From the NCBI RefSeq assembly GCF_002890895.1, contig NZ_POUL01000016.1:1-41161 (forward strand): a stretch of DNA of 41,161 nt, in the 5' to 3' direction. The translations under genes and the position numbers were made by a program. How positions within the stretch are numbered: position 1 is the stretch's first letter; each line of letters begins with the position of its first letter. The DNA is from Stutzerimonas stutzeri (GTDB taxonomy: Bacteria > Pseudomonadota > Gammaproteobacteria > Pseudomonadales > Pseudomonadaceae). Below the pieces are notes generated by a model that did not search any database, was not told the DNA's origin, and worked only from the letters and a program-made list of their open reading frames with translations. Positions 33,705 to 41,161 of the stretch are shown in pieces.

Positions 33705-34772
33705 TCAGGGCACCTTGGCGGTTTCCAGGGACGGTGACGGCATAGGCGCGATTGCCGTGTCACGCATTTGTTCGGCCAAGGCTGCTGTGAAGTCATGAAC
33801 AACGGACCAGCGCATGTGAACCGCGTCGACAAAGGAGGTGACCGGCGTGCTCCAGTCCTTGTCCGCGTTCCAGTAGGTCCCACCGGTGGCGCTGAGGGTG
33901 TCCATGATTCGCTTGTCGAAGTCGGCCATGAAGGTGCCGTCCGGATCGTATTTTTCCTTCCACTTTGGATGCAGCGGCGTGGAGACAACCATCAGCTCAC
34001 GGCCTTCTTCGGCCAGGCGCGCGCTCATCCCTCGCAGTGCGTCGAAACAATTGGAGTCGAGCGGGTCCGGGCGGCCATAGAGCAGCTCGCGAGTATTGCC
34101 GGTGTCCAGCGGGCCGTCGCCGAAGCGATTGAACACCAGGGGGTCCCATTCAATCTCGCCCGCGCGCTGCGCTTTTACCGTCAAGGCATTGCGCGCCAAC
34201 GACTTCGGCGAGAAATAACGCATGTAGTGCCCCCAGGGTGAGGCGTTTTCGTAGACGTAAGGGTCGACGTGCTCACGGTTGAACACTGCGGTAGGTACGC
34301 GCCAGCAACCGGCGAAATCCTGTGGGTCGGCAATCATCACCACGCTTTGGATGCTCGGCTGACGGTCGAGCAGCCAGTGCCCCACGTAAGTCGACTGGTT
34401 GGCGAACAGCCCACAGAATGCGCCGTTCATCGGTCGCACCTCTGGTAATGCCTCGGTCAGGACGTTGCCGTCCACATGGCGCCAGGCCACGGAGGAGCCG
34501 ATGATCAGCAGATTCGGCGACTGAATCGGGTTGTCGCGCATGAAGTTGAGCTTTTCGTCGGCGCAGGAAATGTTGGAGAACGCGGGAGGCGGCAGGTTGC
34601 CGGTCCGATCCAGCGCCAACAGCGTCAGGCAGAACATCGCAAACGCACCGAACAGCCCGGCAAACAGCGACAGCAGATATCGCGAACGCACCCGGCCCGG
34701 CGCGCGGGCCGTGGTGCCTGCATCCTGCTCGGCAAGGCTCCCGTCCTTGGGGACATCTGCTGTCTGGATCAT
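33705..34772 (-). CDS. Membrane-anchored SGNH-like protein (DltD/AlgX-like role)
   Basis: A 355-residue protein: a polar cytoplasmic N-terminus of 30 residues, one membrane helix at about 31-54, then a periplasmic domain. It carries SGNH-hydrolase marks: the block-I serine in IIGSSVAWRHVDG (S93/S94) and the block-V pair D316/H319 in FVDAVHM. Such proteins act beside MBOAT enzymes as the extracytoplasmic acyltransferase (as DltD, AlgX/AlgJ and PatB do). It starts three bases after the carrier-protein gene and is the last gene of the operon. Overall similarity to named members is low, so the function rests on motifs and context. Confidence 0.78.
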   Translation of the reverse strand: MIQTADVPKDGSLAEQDAGTTARAPGRVRSRYLLSLFAGLFGAFAMFCLTLLALDRTGNLPPPAFSNISCADEKLNFMRDNPIQSPNLLIIGSSVAWRHVDGNVLTEALPEVRPMNGAFCGLFANQSTYVGHWLLDRQPSIQSVVMIADPQDFAGCWRVPTAVFNREHVDPYVYENASPWGHYMRYFSPKSLARNALTVKAQRAGEIEWDPLVFNRFGDGPLDTGNTRELLYGRPDPLDSNCFDALRGMSARLAEEGRELMVVSTPLHPKWKEKYDPDGTFMADFDKRIMDTLSATGGTYWNADKDWSTPVTSFVDAVHMRWSVVHDFTAALAEQMRDTAIAPMPSPSLETAKVP

Positions 34773-34775
34773 GAT

Positions 34776-35024
34776 TTATTTTCCCTCCAGCTTGGCGCTG
34801 ATGACCTGTGCGAAATGACCGACGTTGCGCAGCGACTCCAGCTCCGCCGTCCGAAACTTGATGCCGAAGCGCTGCTCGGCCGCGACCGTGAGCATGACGT
34901 GGGTCTGACTGTCCCAGCCCTCGATATCGTTGGCGGTCATTTCCGGGGCAAGCACAATGCTGTCGTCGTCGAACACATCGTGGAAAACCGGGGTGAGCTG
35001 CTTGAGTACTTCTGCTTCAGTCAT
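34776..35024 (-). CDS. Acyl carrier protein
   Basis: An 82-residue acidic four-helix carrier protein with the phosphopantetheine attachment serine S39 in GWDSQTHVM, a good match to the DSxxxx motif though the usual Leu after Ser is Gln. It is a dedicated carrier, not the fatty-acid AcpP. Its ATG overlaps the FkbH stop (ATGA), so the two are translationally coupled, which argues that the FkbH protein loads this carrier. The SGNH gene follows within three bases. Confidence 0.9.
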   Translation of the reverse strand: MTEAEVLKQLTPVFHDVFDDDSIVLAPEMTANDIEGWDSQTHVMLTVAAEQRFGIKFRTAELESLRNVGHFAQVISAKLEGK

Positions 35025-36940
35025 GCCAATACCTCGATGAAATGGCGGGGTGTGCGGGGGGCGTTGAGTTCGTAACGCCAGAAGGTCGCGTCTGGCTCGC
35101 TTTCGGAAGGCGCCGGATGCTGAACGAAGCCCAGCCGGGGGAAATGCTCCGCGACCATGCCGTTACGTTCGGTCGGGCGGTACTCACCGATCAATGCGCG
35201 ATAGCCGGCAGCGGTGGCCGCGGCAGCCAGCACGTCGAGCACAGCGTCTTCGACCTGACGACCCAGCACGCGGCAGCTCATCAGCCAGCTGTCGATCAGC
35301 AGTTCGTCACTGGCCCCGGCCGCATCCGGGCGTGCCAAGACAACGCTGATCAGACCGTTGTCGCCAAACTTGTCAGCCAGGCGGATTGCCAGTGCCACGG
35401 CCGCCGGGTTGCTGGCGATGCGCTCGACTTCGGCCTCGCTATAGCGGCGCGTGGTGAGGTTGAACTGGTTGGTCTTGTTGATCAGCTGCGTGCTGCGGGC
35501 CAGTTCGGCGGCGCCGATCGGGGTGGCGGTCAGCACCATCTCCAGTCCGCGCAAATAGCCTTCCATGTCGGTGGCCTGGGTCATTGCCGCTTTGCGCTCG
35601 GCATTCAAGGCATAGTTGCGCCCACGGGTGGCATCGTCGGAGGTAAAGGAGACGGCTTCGAAGTAGCCGGCGGCGGCAACGCGGGCAGGGTAGTCGGCTA
35701 CGTCGTCCGGCAATTCCGGTACGGCGACTTCCGGCAGCTCGCGCCGCACGATGTCTCGCTCGGCCGGGTTGTCGTCGACGAACACCAGGCTGTCGAGGCC
35801 AATGTCCAGCATCGAGGCGATACGCCGCAGGTTGCCGGCCTTGTCTTCCCAGTTGGCGACAAAGGCGGCGATGTCACTGCGCTTGAGCGCCATTTCCGGG
35901 TGATTGAACGCTGCCTCGGCCACACTCAGATCATTCTTGCTGCACACCGCGAGGATGATGCCGCGGCGCGCCAGTTGTGCGGCATAGCGTTGAAAGGCGA
36001 GGAAAGCTTCGCCACTGGGCGAGCCCTGGCCGAGATGGATGCCGTCGACGCCATCGTCGCCGACCACGCCGCCCCACAGCGTGTTGTCCAGATCCAGCAC
36101 CAGACACTTGCGCGACAGGCCGGCGCTGGCTGCGGCGATGCGCGCCAGCTGGTCGCCATACAGCGGCGCCAGGTTCGGGCTGACCAGTTGCTTGGCCTGG
36201 TGCCAACGCACCGGTTCGGCCAGACCGTCGCCGTAGCTGCCGCGAGCCGCTTCCCAGGCCAGATCCATCAGCAGCACGCCGTCTTCACGGGCCGCGGCGC
36301 GAATGGCAGCGTTGAGGCGCTCGATCAGCGCGTAGGGTGAGGCTGGGACCAGCGCTTCGAACGAGCCGAAGATCGGCGGGTCGGCAGGCACGATGGTCTG
36401 CTGAACGACCTGTGCGGCATAGCGCTCACGTGCCCGGCGCCAGAGCAGGCGCAACTCGTCGACACGCTCGGCCACTGCAGCATCAACGTCTTGCTGCGAG
36501 GCTTCGAGTGGCAGCTGCAAGGGTGCATCTCTGGCATCCAGGGCCAGGACGATCAACTGCGGAGCAAAGCTGGCGAGCTCAGGATCGTCCATCAACAAGG
36601 CCTGACGGTACATGCCATACGGCGCGACGTGCACCGAGAGCGCCAGCCGGCGTTGAAGGCCCGCGACGCGAATGGCCGGCACCAGATGATCCACGGTATG
36701 CGACGACAGCAGGGCGATGCGCAACGGCTGCAGCCCGCTGACCGAGGTTTCACCGTTTGCCAGTGCGCGCAGACCCTCGCTTACAAGCCGATCCAGCCGG
36801 GTGGTGAGGGTGAAGTCGCGGCGGTACCCAGCGAGCTGCGCGGCCAGACCCAGGCGAACCAAGGGGTCGGCTTCCCGTTTGGCCTCGCCGATGGCGGAGC
36901 CAAGATCCGGGTGCTGCGCTAACCAGAGAAGCTGATCCAT
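35021..36940 (-). CDS. FkbH-type HAD protein, probable glyceryl-ACP loading enzyme
   Basis: A 639-residue FkbH-family protein. Residues 1-275 form an SGNH-like N-terminal region (GVLLMDLAWEAA, RWHQAKQLV). The HAD phosphatase core follows: DLDNTLWGG (D283 and D285), VCSKND (S334/K335) and FVDDNPAER (D389/D390). The C-terminal part (about 470-615) is a GNAT-like transfer domain containing MSCRVLGR with Cys556, the region where family members carry the glyceryl thioester. FkbH enzymes such as OzmB take glycerate from 1,3-bisphosphoglycerate, remove the phosphate and load glyceryl onto an ACP. That is the predicted job here, the ACP being the overlapping next gene. The length is at the long end of the family. 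Confidence 0.87.
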   Translation of the reverse strand: MDQLLWLAQHPDLGSAIGEAKREADPLVRLGLAAQLAGYRRDFTLTTRLDRLVSEGLRALANGETSVSGLQPLRIALLSSHTVDHLVPAIRVAGLQRRLALSVHVAPYGMYRQALLMDDPELASFAPQLIVLALDARDAPLQLPLEASQQDVDAAVAERVDELRLLWRRARERYAAQVVQQTIVPADPPIFGSFEALVPASPYALIERLNAAIRAAAREDGVLLMDLAWEAARGSYGDGLAEPVRWHQAKQLVSPNLAPLYGDQLARIAAASAGLSRKCLVLDLDNTLWGGVVGDDGVDGIHLGQGSPSGEAFLAFQRYAAQLARRGIILAVCSKNDLSVAEAAFNHPEMALKRSDIAAFVANWEDKAGNLRRIASMLDIGLDSLVFVDDNPAERDIVRRELPEVAVPELPDDVADYPARVAAAGYFEAVSFTSDDATRGRNYALNAERKAAMTQATDMEGYLRGLEMVLTATPIGAAELARSTQLINKTNQFNLTTRRYSEAEVERIASNPAAVALAIRLADKFGDNGLISVVLARPDAAGASDELLIDSWLMSCRVLGRQVEDAVLDVLAAAATAAGYRALIGEYRPTERNGMVAEHFPRLGFVQHPAPSESEPDATFWRYELNAPRTPRHFIEVLA

Positions 36941-36970
36941 TTAGCGTGTTACTCCTTTGTTATTGGACGG

Positions 36971-38509
36971 TTAGAACTGGAAGTAGAGAAACTCGGTAGG
37001 CGCCACGGAAAAGGCCACCGCCAGGGCAAAGAAGCCCAGCACGCCAATGGCCATACCGATGACCGGCGTTGGGCTCCACATGGCAATCGGGAACCAGCGC
37101 AGCAGCCAGTTCTCGCGCGGCTGGGCGTCCAGCGCGGTACGAAAGCCTGCCATCCACTGCTGCACGTTGGGCATGATCCAGACGAAGGCAAGCAGTATGG
37201 CGACGGTGAGGTAGTCGGACTTGTCGAAGTCGGTGTGCAACTCGCTCAAGCCAACCATCCCCGTCAACATGGCCATCGCCGCCGTCACGCTGTTGGCACG
37301 GAAGAACACCATGGCCACGACTACACAAAGGAAGGTCAGCAGCACGGCGCCGGCGTGGTGCCAGAACTTGTCGCTGTCCAAGGGCAGACCATGGCGCGCC
37401 TTGTAGGCCCGGAAACCGTGGGCGACGACCAGGTAGAAGCCGTGCAACAGTCCAAACGCCACGAACTGCCAGCCGGCGCCGTGCCACACGCCAGAGATGA
37501 ACATGGTCAGCACGGTGGGGTAGGCGATCAGCACGACGAAGGTTCCGACACTCATCTTCCCTCGCCGTGGCAACGGCTTGCCGGTGGCCATCCGCTTGCG
37601 GGTGATCCGCATCACGATGGGGTTGTAGATATAGGCAGTGAGAAAGCGCGTCAGCGTCATATGCCAGCGCGACCAGTAATCGATCACGTTGTGCGCCTTG
37701 AACGGGCTGTTGAAATTCACCGGCAGGCGCAGGCCGAACAGCAAGCCCAGGCCGATCGCCATGTCGCTGTAACCGGAAAAATCGAAGTAGATCTGCAGCG
37801 TATAGCTGAGCGCGCCATACCAGGCGTCGTACAGCGAAGGCACGGTGCCGCTCGCGGCAACCGCGAAGACCGGCGAGGCGTTTTCCCCCAGCGGGTCGGC
37901 AAGGATCACTTTCTTGAACAGACCGAGCACGAAGACCGTGAGCCCCAGCGAGATATTGTCGATACGAGGGCGAAAGGTGCTGCTGTCATTGAACTGCTTG
38001 AGCATCTCGCCGTGGTGGGTGATGGGACCGGCGATCAACTGTGGGAAAAAACTGATGAACAGGCAGTAGTTGACGAAATCATGCTCGGCGACCTCGCCGT
38101 CGTGCGCGTCGACCAGATAGGCGATCTGCTGGAAGGTGAAGAACGAAATCGCCAGCGGCAGGATGATGTCGCCCACCGACCAACCGAGGTCGAAGGCGCT
38201 GTCGAGTGTGCCGAAGAGAAAGCCCGTGTATTTGTAATAAGCCAGCAGGGCGACGTTGGCGGCAACGCCTAGTATCAGCACAGCCTTCGAGGGCTGTCGC
38301 ATCAGGTAACCACCGATCAGGTAGTTGACCACCATGCTGCCCACCAGCAGCGGCACATAGGCGGGGTTCCACCAGCCGTAAAACACCAGCGACGCCAGTG
38401 TCAGCCATATGGCGGCAAAGCGTTGTCTGCCGGAGCCCGCGAGAAGGATGAAGCCCAGTAAAACCACCGGAAGAAACCCGGCGATAAATACCATCGAATT
38501 GAAGAGCAT
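36971..38509 (-). CDS. MBOAT O-acyltransferase (AlgI/DltB-like)
   Basis: A 512-residue inner-membrane protein with 10 or more helices. It has the family residues: H343 in SGVWHGAGWQF, the conserved intramembrane His, and the RWHMTLTRFL segment with H283; YFDFSGYSDMAIGLG and PQLIAGPI are also typical. MBOAT proteins of this group (AlgI, DltB, PatA) move an acyl group across the membrane for O-acylation of an external polymer. First gene of a four-gene operon, 30 bases before the FkbH gene. The GGGA 9 bases before the ATG is a usable ribosome-binding site. The donor would be the acyl- or glyceryl-ACP encoded in the operon. Confidence 0.93.
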   Translation of the reverse strand: MLFNSMVFIAGFLPVVLLGFILLAGSGRQRFAAIWLTLASLVFYGWWNPAYVPLLVGSMVVNYLIGGYLMRQPSKAVLILGVAANVALLAYYKYTGFLFGTLDSAFDLGWSVGDIILPLAISFFTFQQIAYLVDAHDGEVAEHDFVNYCLFISFFPQLIAGPITHHGEMLKQFNDSSTFRPRIDNISLGLTVFVLGLFKKVILADPLGENASPVFAVAASGTVPSLYDAWYGALSYTLQIYFDFSGYSDMAIGLGLLFGLRLPVNFNSPFKAHNVIDYWSRWHMTLTRFLTAYIYNPIVMRITRKRMATGKPLPRRGKMSVGTFVVLIAYPTVLTMFISGVWHGAGWQFVAFGLLHGFYLVVAHGFRAYKARHGLPLDSDKFWHHAGAVLLTFLCVVVAMVFFRANSVTAAMAMLTGMVGLSELHTDFDKSDYLTVAILLAFVWIMPNVQQWMAGFRTALDAQPRENWLLRWFPIAMWSPTPVIGMAIGVLGFFALAVAFSVAPTEFLYFQF

Positions 38510-38542
38510 TGTTCTTATTCCCTATCCCTGAACAAATAACAG

Positions 38543-38558
38543 CCGTTCTTCGGAACGG
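38543..38558 (+). promoter_or_regulatory. TTCG-tetraloop hairpin near the MBOAT gene start
   Basis: CCGTTC (38543-38548), loop TTCG and GAACGG (38553-38558) give a very stable hairpin about 35 bases upstream of the MBOAT start codon. It may lie in the leader of that operon; its role is unclear. Confidence 0.35.
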
Positions 38559-38733
38559 TGAACGTTGTGATGACCCATCACCTACCGAACTACGCTCGCT
38601 GGTGCGTTTCCGAAGTCACTCACACAAGCCTGAAGTGCCTCTTGTTGCGAACAGTTTTCAGCTGCACATAACCAATGCCTGGTCTGTTAACTGCGACACA
38701 GAGTTGTAAGGGAAAGTTGCGCCGCTCATCCCT

Positions 38734-38791
38734 TTGTCTAAACAGTCCAGACAAGCGGGCAAGCCAGTAAAATCAAGCGAAACGGCCGTTT
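38734..38791. promoter_or_regulatory. Two palindromes in the MCP/MBOAT divergent region
   Basis: TTGTCT (38734-38739) and AGACAA (38749-38754) are symmetric around 9 bp; AAACGGCCGTTT (38780-38791) is a perfect 12-bp palindrome. Either could be an operator for the MCP gene or the acylation operon. No bound protein can be named. Confidence 0.35.
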
Positions 38792-39098
38792 TAGAGCCGT
38801 TGGCGAGAGATCGGGGAAAACGCAAAAAGAAGAGGCGGCAGGTTGCCGCATGCGTCAGGGGCGATATTCAAATCGAGGGGCTTTAGAAACGCTTTCTACG
38901 GTTCTCGTTTGGTGGCACTCCACGAGAATCGGAACGACAAGCCGACATTCAAAGCGGTACGCAAACAAATCCGGCGTACGGCTGTTTTGCGCCGAGTGTG
39001 CTGTTCGTCGGGCTACCGCGGAATCCGAATATAAGAGCGTCAAGTTGCCGCACGGTCAGCCGATGACTCACCGGTACTCATACATTCGGATGCCACAC

Positions 39099-40781
39099 AT
39101 GCGACTTACGCTGAAAACCAAAGTCCTCCTTCTTGCTTTGGTGCCTGTCACCCTATTTGCGCTAGTACTCAGTGGCGCTGCGGCAAAAATCCTGCACAGT
39201 CTCGCCGACAAAGAGTTGGGAACTACCCGTGAGCGTATGATCGACGATGCTCGGACTCGGCTCGAGGATTACATGCGAATCGGTGTGAGCAGTGTGGCTC
39301 ACCTCTACGAGCCGGCCGCTCAAGGGGATTTGGCCAGCCGTGAGGAGGCCATCGCCATCCTCAAGAAGATCAAGTACGGAAAAGACGGTTACTTTTTCGG
39401 CCATGACTCCAATGTGGTTCGGCTGTTTCGCGGGGAAAGTCCGGTGGATGTCGGCTCCAATCTGAGCGACCGCCGCGACTCCAACGGCGTCTACATCAAC
39501 CGTGAATTGGTGGCCGTGGCGAAAAACAACACCTACTTCGTGAATTACTCATCGCCGTTGCCCGGTAACGACAAGGTATCGGTGCCAAAACTTGCCTACA
39601 GCTATTACCTGCCGAAGTGGGACTTGGCGCTGGGTACGGCGGTCAATCTCGACAATATCGAATCGGCCCTGGACCGGGTAAGGACCGACATCGACGGCCG
39701 GGTCAACTCGATCCTAACCAGCATTCTGGTTATCGCTGGCGTGATGCTGGCAGCGCTGTGCATCGCCGGCGTGGTGATCAGCAACTCCATCGTCAAGCCG
39801 ATCCAGGTGATTCGCGCTCAGCTCGATGACATTGCCGCTGGCGACGGTGACCTGACTCACCGCCTGCCGGAAGATCGCAGCGACGAACTGGGCCAGCTGG
39901 CCGGCTCGTTCAACCGCTTCGTTGGCAAGATCCACACCATGGTCAGCCAGGTTGCGGAGATGACCGGACAACTGACCGGCATGGTGGCCGAGGTCGCATC
40001 CCAGGCACAGCGCTCCGAAAAAGCCATGGAGACCCAGCGCCAGGAAACCGATCAGGTTGCTACGGCAATCAATGAGATGTCCGCTGCGGCGCAGGAAGTG
40101 GCACACAGCGCGCAAGGCGCCGCTGAAGCTGCTCAACAGACCGATCAGGAAGGTCAGCAGGCAAAAGCCGTAGTCGATTCAAGCATTCGCCAAATCCATT
40201 CACTGGTTGAAGAGATCCGCAGCAGCGGCACCTCGCTGGATGCTTTGCAGCAGGATGTGCATGCGATCGTGGGTGTGCTCGACGTGATCCGCTCGATTGC
40301 CGAACAGACCAACTTGCTAGCGTTGAACGCCGCCATCGAGGCAGCACGTGCCGGTGAGGCCGGACGTGGCTTCGCCGTCGTCGCCGACGAGGTTCGTGCA
40401 CTGGCCAGTCGCACCCAGCAGAGCACCCAGGAAATCCAGGGAATGATTGACCGCTTGCAGAGCGGCGCCAAGCAGGCCGTAGCCGCTATGAGCCGTTCCA
40501 GCGAAGCGGGTGATGCCAGCAGTGCTCAGGCCAATCAGGCCGGCGCTTCGCTGGACGCCATTGCCCAGCTGATCGCCACCATCAACGGTATGAACGCACA
40601 GATCGCCAGCGCCGCTGAAGAGCAGACGGCGGTGGCAGAAGAGATCAACCGCAGCGTTCACCAGATCGCCACAGCAGTGGAAAACGTCGCCGAGGAAACC
40701 CAGCAGGGCGCCCAGACCGCGCGCAACCTGGCCAGCGTGGGTGAACGTCTGGGTGGATTGGTGCGCCAGTTCCGCATCTGA
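39099..40781 (+). CDS. Methyl-accepting chemotaxis protein with single-Cache sensor
   Basis: A 560-residue chemoreceptor. First helix at about 7-28 ([18 protein letters not shown]); a periplasmic sCache-type sensor (about 30-200) with [11 protein letters not shown] and [16 protein letters not shown]; second helix at about 204-227; HAMP; then a long coiled-coil signalling domain with the hairpin tip [21 protein letters not shown] at about 402. There is no C-terminal CheR pentapeptide. The start at 39099 (MRLTLKTK) is typical of these receptors; ATG codons at 39090 and 39063 are alternatives, as no clear ribosome-binding site is seen for any. It is a single-gene unit with an intrinsic terminator 45 bases after it. 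Short carboxylates are common ligands of this sensor type. Confidence 0.92.
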   Translation: MRLTLKTKVLLLALVPVTLFALVLSGAAAKILHSLADKELGTTRERMIDDARTRLEDYMRIGVSSVAHLYEPAAQGDLASREEAIAILKKIKYGKDGYFFGHDSNVVRLFRGESPVDVGSNLSDRRDSNGVYINRELVAVAKNNTYFVNYSSPLPGNDKVSVPKLAYSYYLPKWDLALGTAVNLDNIESALDRVRTDIDGRVNSILTSILVIAGVMLAALCIAGVVISNSIVKPIQVIRAQLDDIAAGDGDLTHRLPEDRSDELGQLAGSFNRFVGKIHTMVSQVAEMTGQLTGMVAEVASQAQRSEKAMETQRQETDQVATAINEMSAAAQEVAHSAQGAAEAAQQTDQEGQQAKAVVDSSIRQIHSLVEEIRSSGTSLDALQQDVHAIVGVLDVIRSIAEQTNLLALNAAIEAARAGEAGRGFAVVADEVRALASRTQQSTQEIQGMIDRLQSGAKQAVAAMSRSSEAGDASSAQANQAGASLDAIAQLIATINGMNAQIASAAEEQTAVAEEINRSVHQIATAVENVAEETQQGAQTARNLASVGERLGGLVRQFRI

Positions 40782-40827
40782 CGCGGCCTGATCTGGTCAG
40801 ATCGGGCTCAATTCAGCCTTAAAAAAC

Positions 40828-40851
40828 AAAACCCCGCACATGCGGGGTTTT
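40828..40851 (+). terminator. Intrinsic terminator after the MCP gene
   Basis: AAAACCCCGCA (40828-40838) and TGCGGGGTTTT (40841-40851) form an 11-bp GC-rich stem flanked by A and T runs, 46 bases after the stop codon. A textbook terminator. Confidence 0.9.
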
Positions 40852-40948
40852 CCGTTTAGCGCAGGCCAGCTCTAAAAAAGCCGGTCTTGGCCCATCAGCC
40901 TAAGACGTAGCGGCGGCACCCTGGCGCACCCATCTCCGTGCTCACGTA

Positions 40949-40976
40949 CGGTGGATCACGCTTCATTGATCCACCG
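40949..40976. repeat. REP-type hairpin, GTGGAT head
   Basis: CGGTGGATCA (40949-40958) and TGATCCACCG (40967-40976) form a perfect 10-bp stem with loop CGCTTCAT. GGTGGAT heads with a CGCTT loop are characteristic of Pseudomonas REP elements mobilised by RAYT-type transposases. No such transposase is in the window. Further GTGGAT/ATCCA motifs follow in 40980-41040, including GGATGT-AACACG-ACATCC at 41021-41038. Confidence 0.75.
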
Positions 40977-41040
40977 GGTGGCGATCCATCGGATGGCGCC
41001 CCACCGAGCGATGCCATGTTGGATGTAACACGACATCCAC

Positions 41041-41161
41041 CCTTGTATCTCGACTACCACGCTATGTTGGGGTGATAGTTCCCGACTGATCATCGGGGGA
41101 AGGCCAGGAAGCCGTATCCACCCTTAGGCTTTGAGCCTGCGACGTAGATAGCGCTGCGGCC
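41041..41161 (-). repeat. Right copy of the ~120-bp end repeat
   Basis: Its reverse complement aligns with 1-120. Here the two variable positions read GTGGAT, the same head as the neighbouring REP hairpins, whereas the left copy reads AGCGAG in both. The conserved core between them (CCTTCCCCCGATGATCAGTCGG) is the same. It directly adjoins the REP hairpin cluster. Confidence 0.7.

Larger units (their letters stand above)
38510..39098. other. Divergent intergenic stretch between MBOAT and MCP genes
   Basis: About 590 bp. It holds a stem with TTCG tetraloop (38543-38558), the inverted repeat TTGTCT..AGACAA (38734-38754) and the 12-bp palindrome AAACGGCCGTTT (38780-38791). An in-frame extension of the MCP gene into this region (from 38850) has an atypical composition and no ribosome-binding site, so I regard it as noncoding. 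Confidence 0.5.

Noticed and set aside
35042..36340. 432-residue open frame on the plus strand
   Set aside because: It lies opposite the FkbH gene, has no domain resemblance or ribosome-binding site and arises from GC-rich codon bias.
37235..38272. 345-residue plus-strand open frame
   Set aside because: Antisense to the MBOAT gene; very His/Gln/Arg-rich, a typical shadow of a membrane protein gene.
38850..39098. N-terminal extension of the chemoreceptor
   Set aside because: Basic, Trp/Arg-rich composition ahead of a normal first membrane helix, and no ribosome-binding site.

Overview
The window looks like a chromosomal segment of a GC-rich gammaproteobacterium in the Pseudomonadaceae, most likely the Pseudomonas stutzeri (Stutzerimonas) group. 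This is an inference from the hmgR/hmgA/fahA arrangement, the Cus-type copper operon, the style of the small secreted proteins and REP hairpins with GTGGAT heads. No rRNA, tRNA, CRISPR array, integrase or complete insertion sequence was seen. Both ends lie inside inverted, diverged copies of one roughly 120-bp repeat, so the window may be a whole contig that broke at repeats.

Layout. 1-3000: an end repeat, an NADP-dependent MDR-type oxidoreductase, an EF-hand periplasmic protein and two small secreted proteins, all on the minus strand. 3289-6632: a two-gene cassette encoding a GT2 glycosyltransferase fused to an RmlD-like reductase, followed by a Rossmann/SAF-domain oxidoreductase. 6833-7637: two small minus-strand genes. 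8286-9365: 4-hydroxyphenylpyruvate dioxygenase (hpd). 9666-16321: a copper/silver efflux operon comprising a small metal-site-rich periplasmic protein, an outer-membrane factor, an adaptor with a fused CusF domain, a CusA-type RND pump and CusF; the last four genes overlap by ATGA. 16531-21671: a GFA-family protein, an alpha/beta hydrolase, an acyl-CoA synthetase, a TerC-family membrane protein and a small hydrophilic protein. 22106-25165: a degenerate-receiver HDOD protein and a PDC/GGDEF diguanylate cyclase. 25238-25441: the ruined remains of a second hmgR-like IclR gene. 25677-29756: a response regulator, histidine kinase and TonB-dependent receptor with Fur-box-like sites. 29821-33632: a small gene, then hmgR diverging from hmgA-fahA. 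33705-38509: a minus-strand operon of MBOAT acyltransferase, FkbH-type HAD protein, acyl carrier protein and membrane-anchored SGNH protein. 39099-40781: a methyl-accepting chemotaxis protein, then REP hairpins and the second end repeat.

How the genes work together. Hpd makes homogentisate, HmgA opens its ring and FahA cleaves fumarylacetoacetate. hmgA carries a perfect 11+11 palindrome that is probably the HmgR operator, and a site with the same CGTAA-N5-TTACGCAAAA core lies about 390 bp upstream of hpd, suggesting one regulon split over 22 kb. No maleylacetoacetate isomerase gene is present here. The Cus proteins form a trans-envelope Cu(I)/Ag(I) pump.

The most interesting system is the MBOAT-FkbH-ACP-SGNH operon. 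Its architecture parallels DltB-DltC-DltD, but the adenylating enzyme is replaced by an FkbH protein, a family known to load glyceryl units from 1,3-bisphosphoglycerate onto carrier proteins. I infer a glyceryl (or related hydroxyacyl) transfer machine that modifies an envelope glycan. Other points of note are the GT2-RmlD fusion with a Lys-to-Arg change in its YxxxK motif, the embedded CusF domain lacking the metal-capping Trp, and the mosaic end repeats with exchanged REP-like heads.
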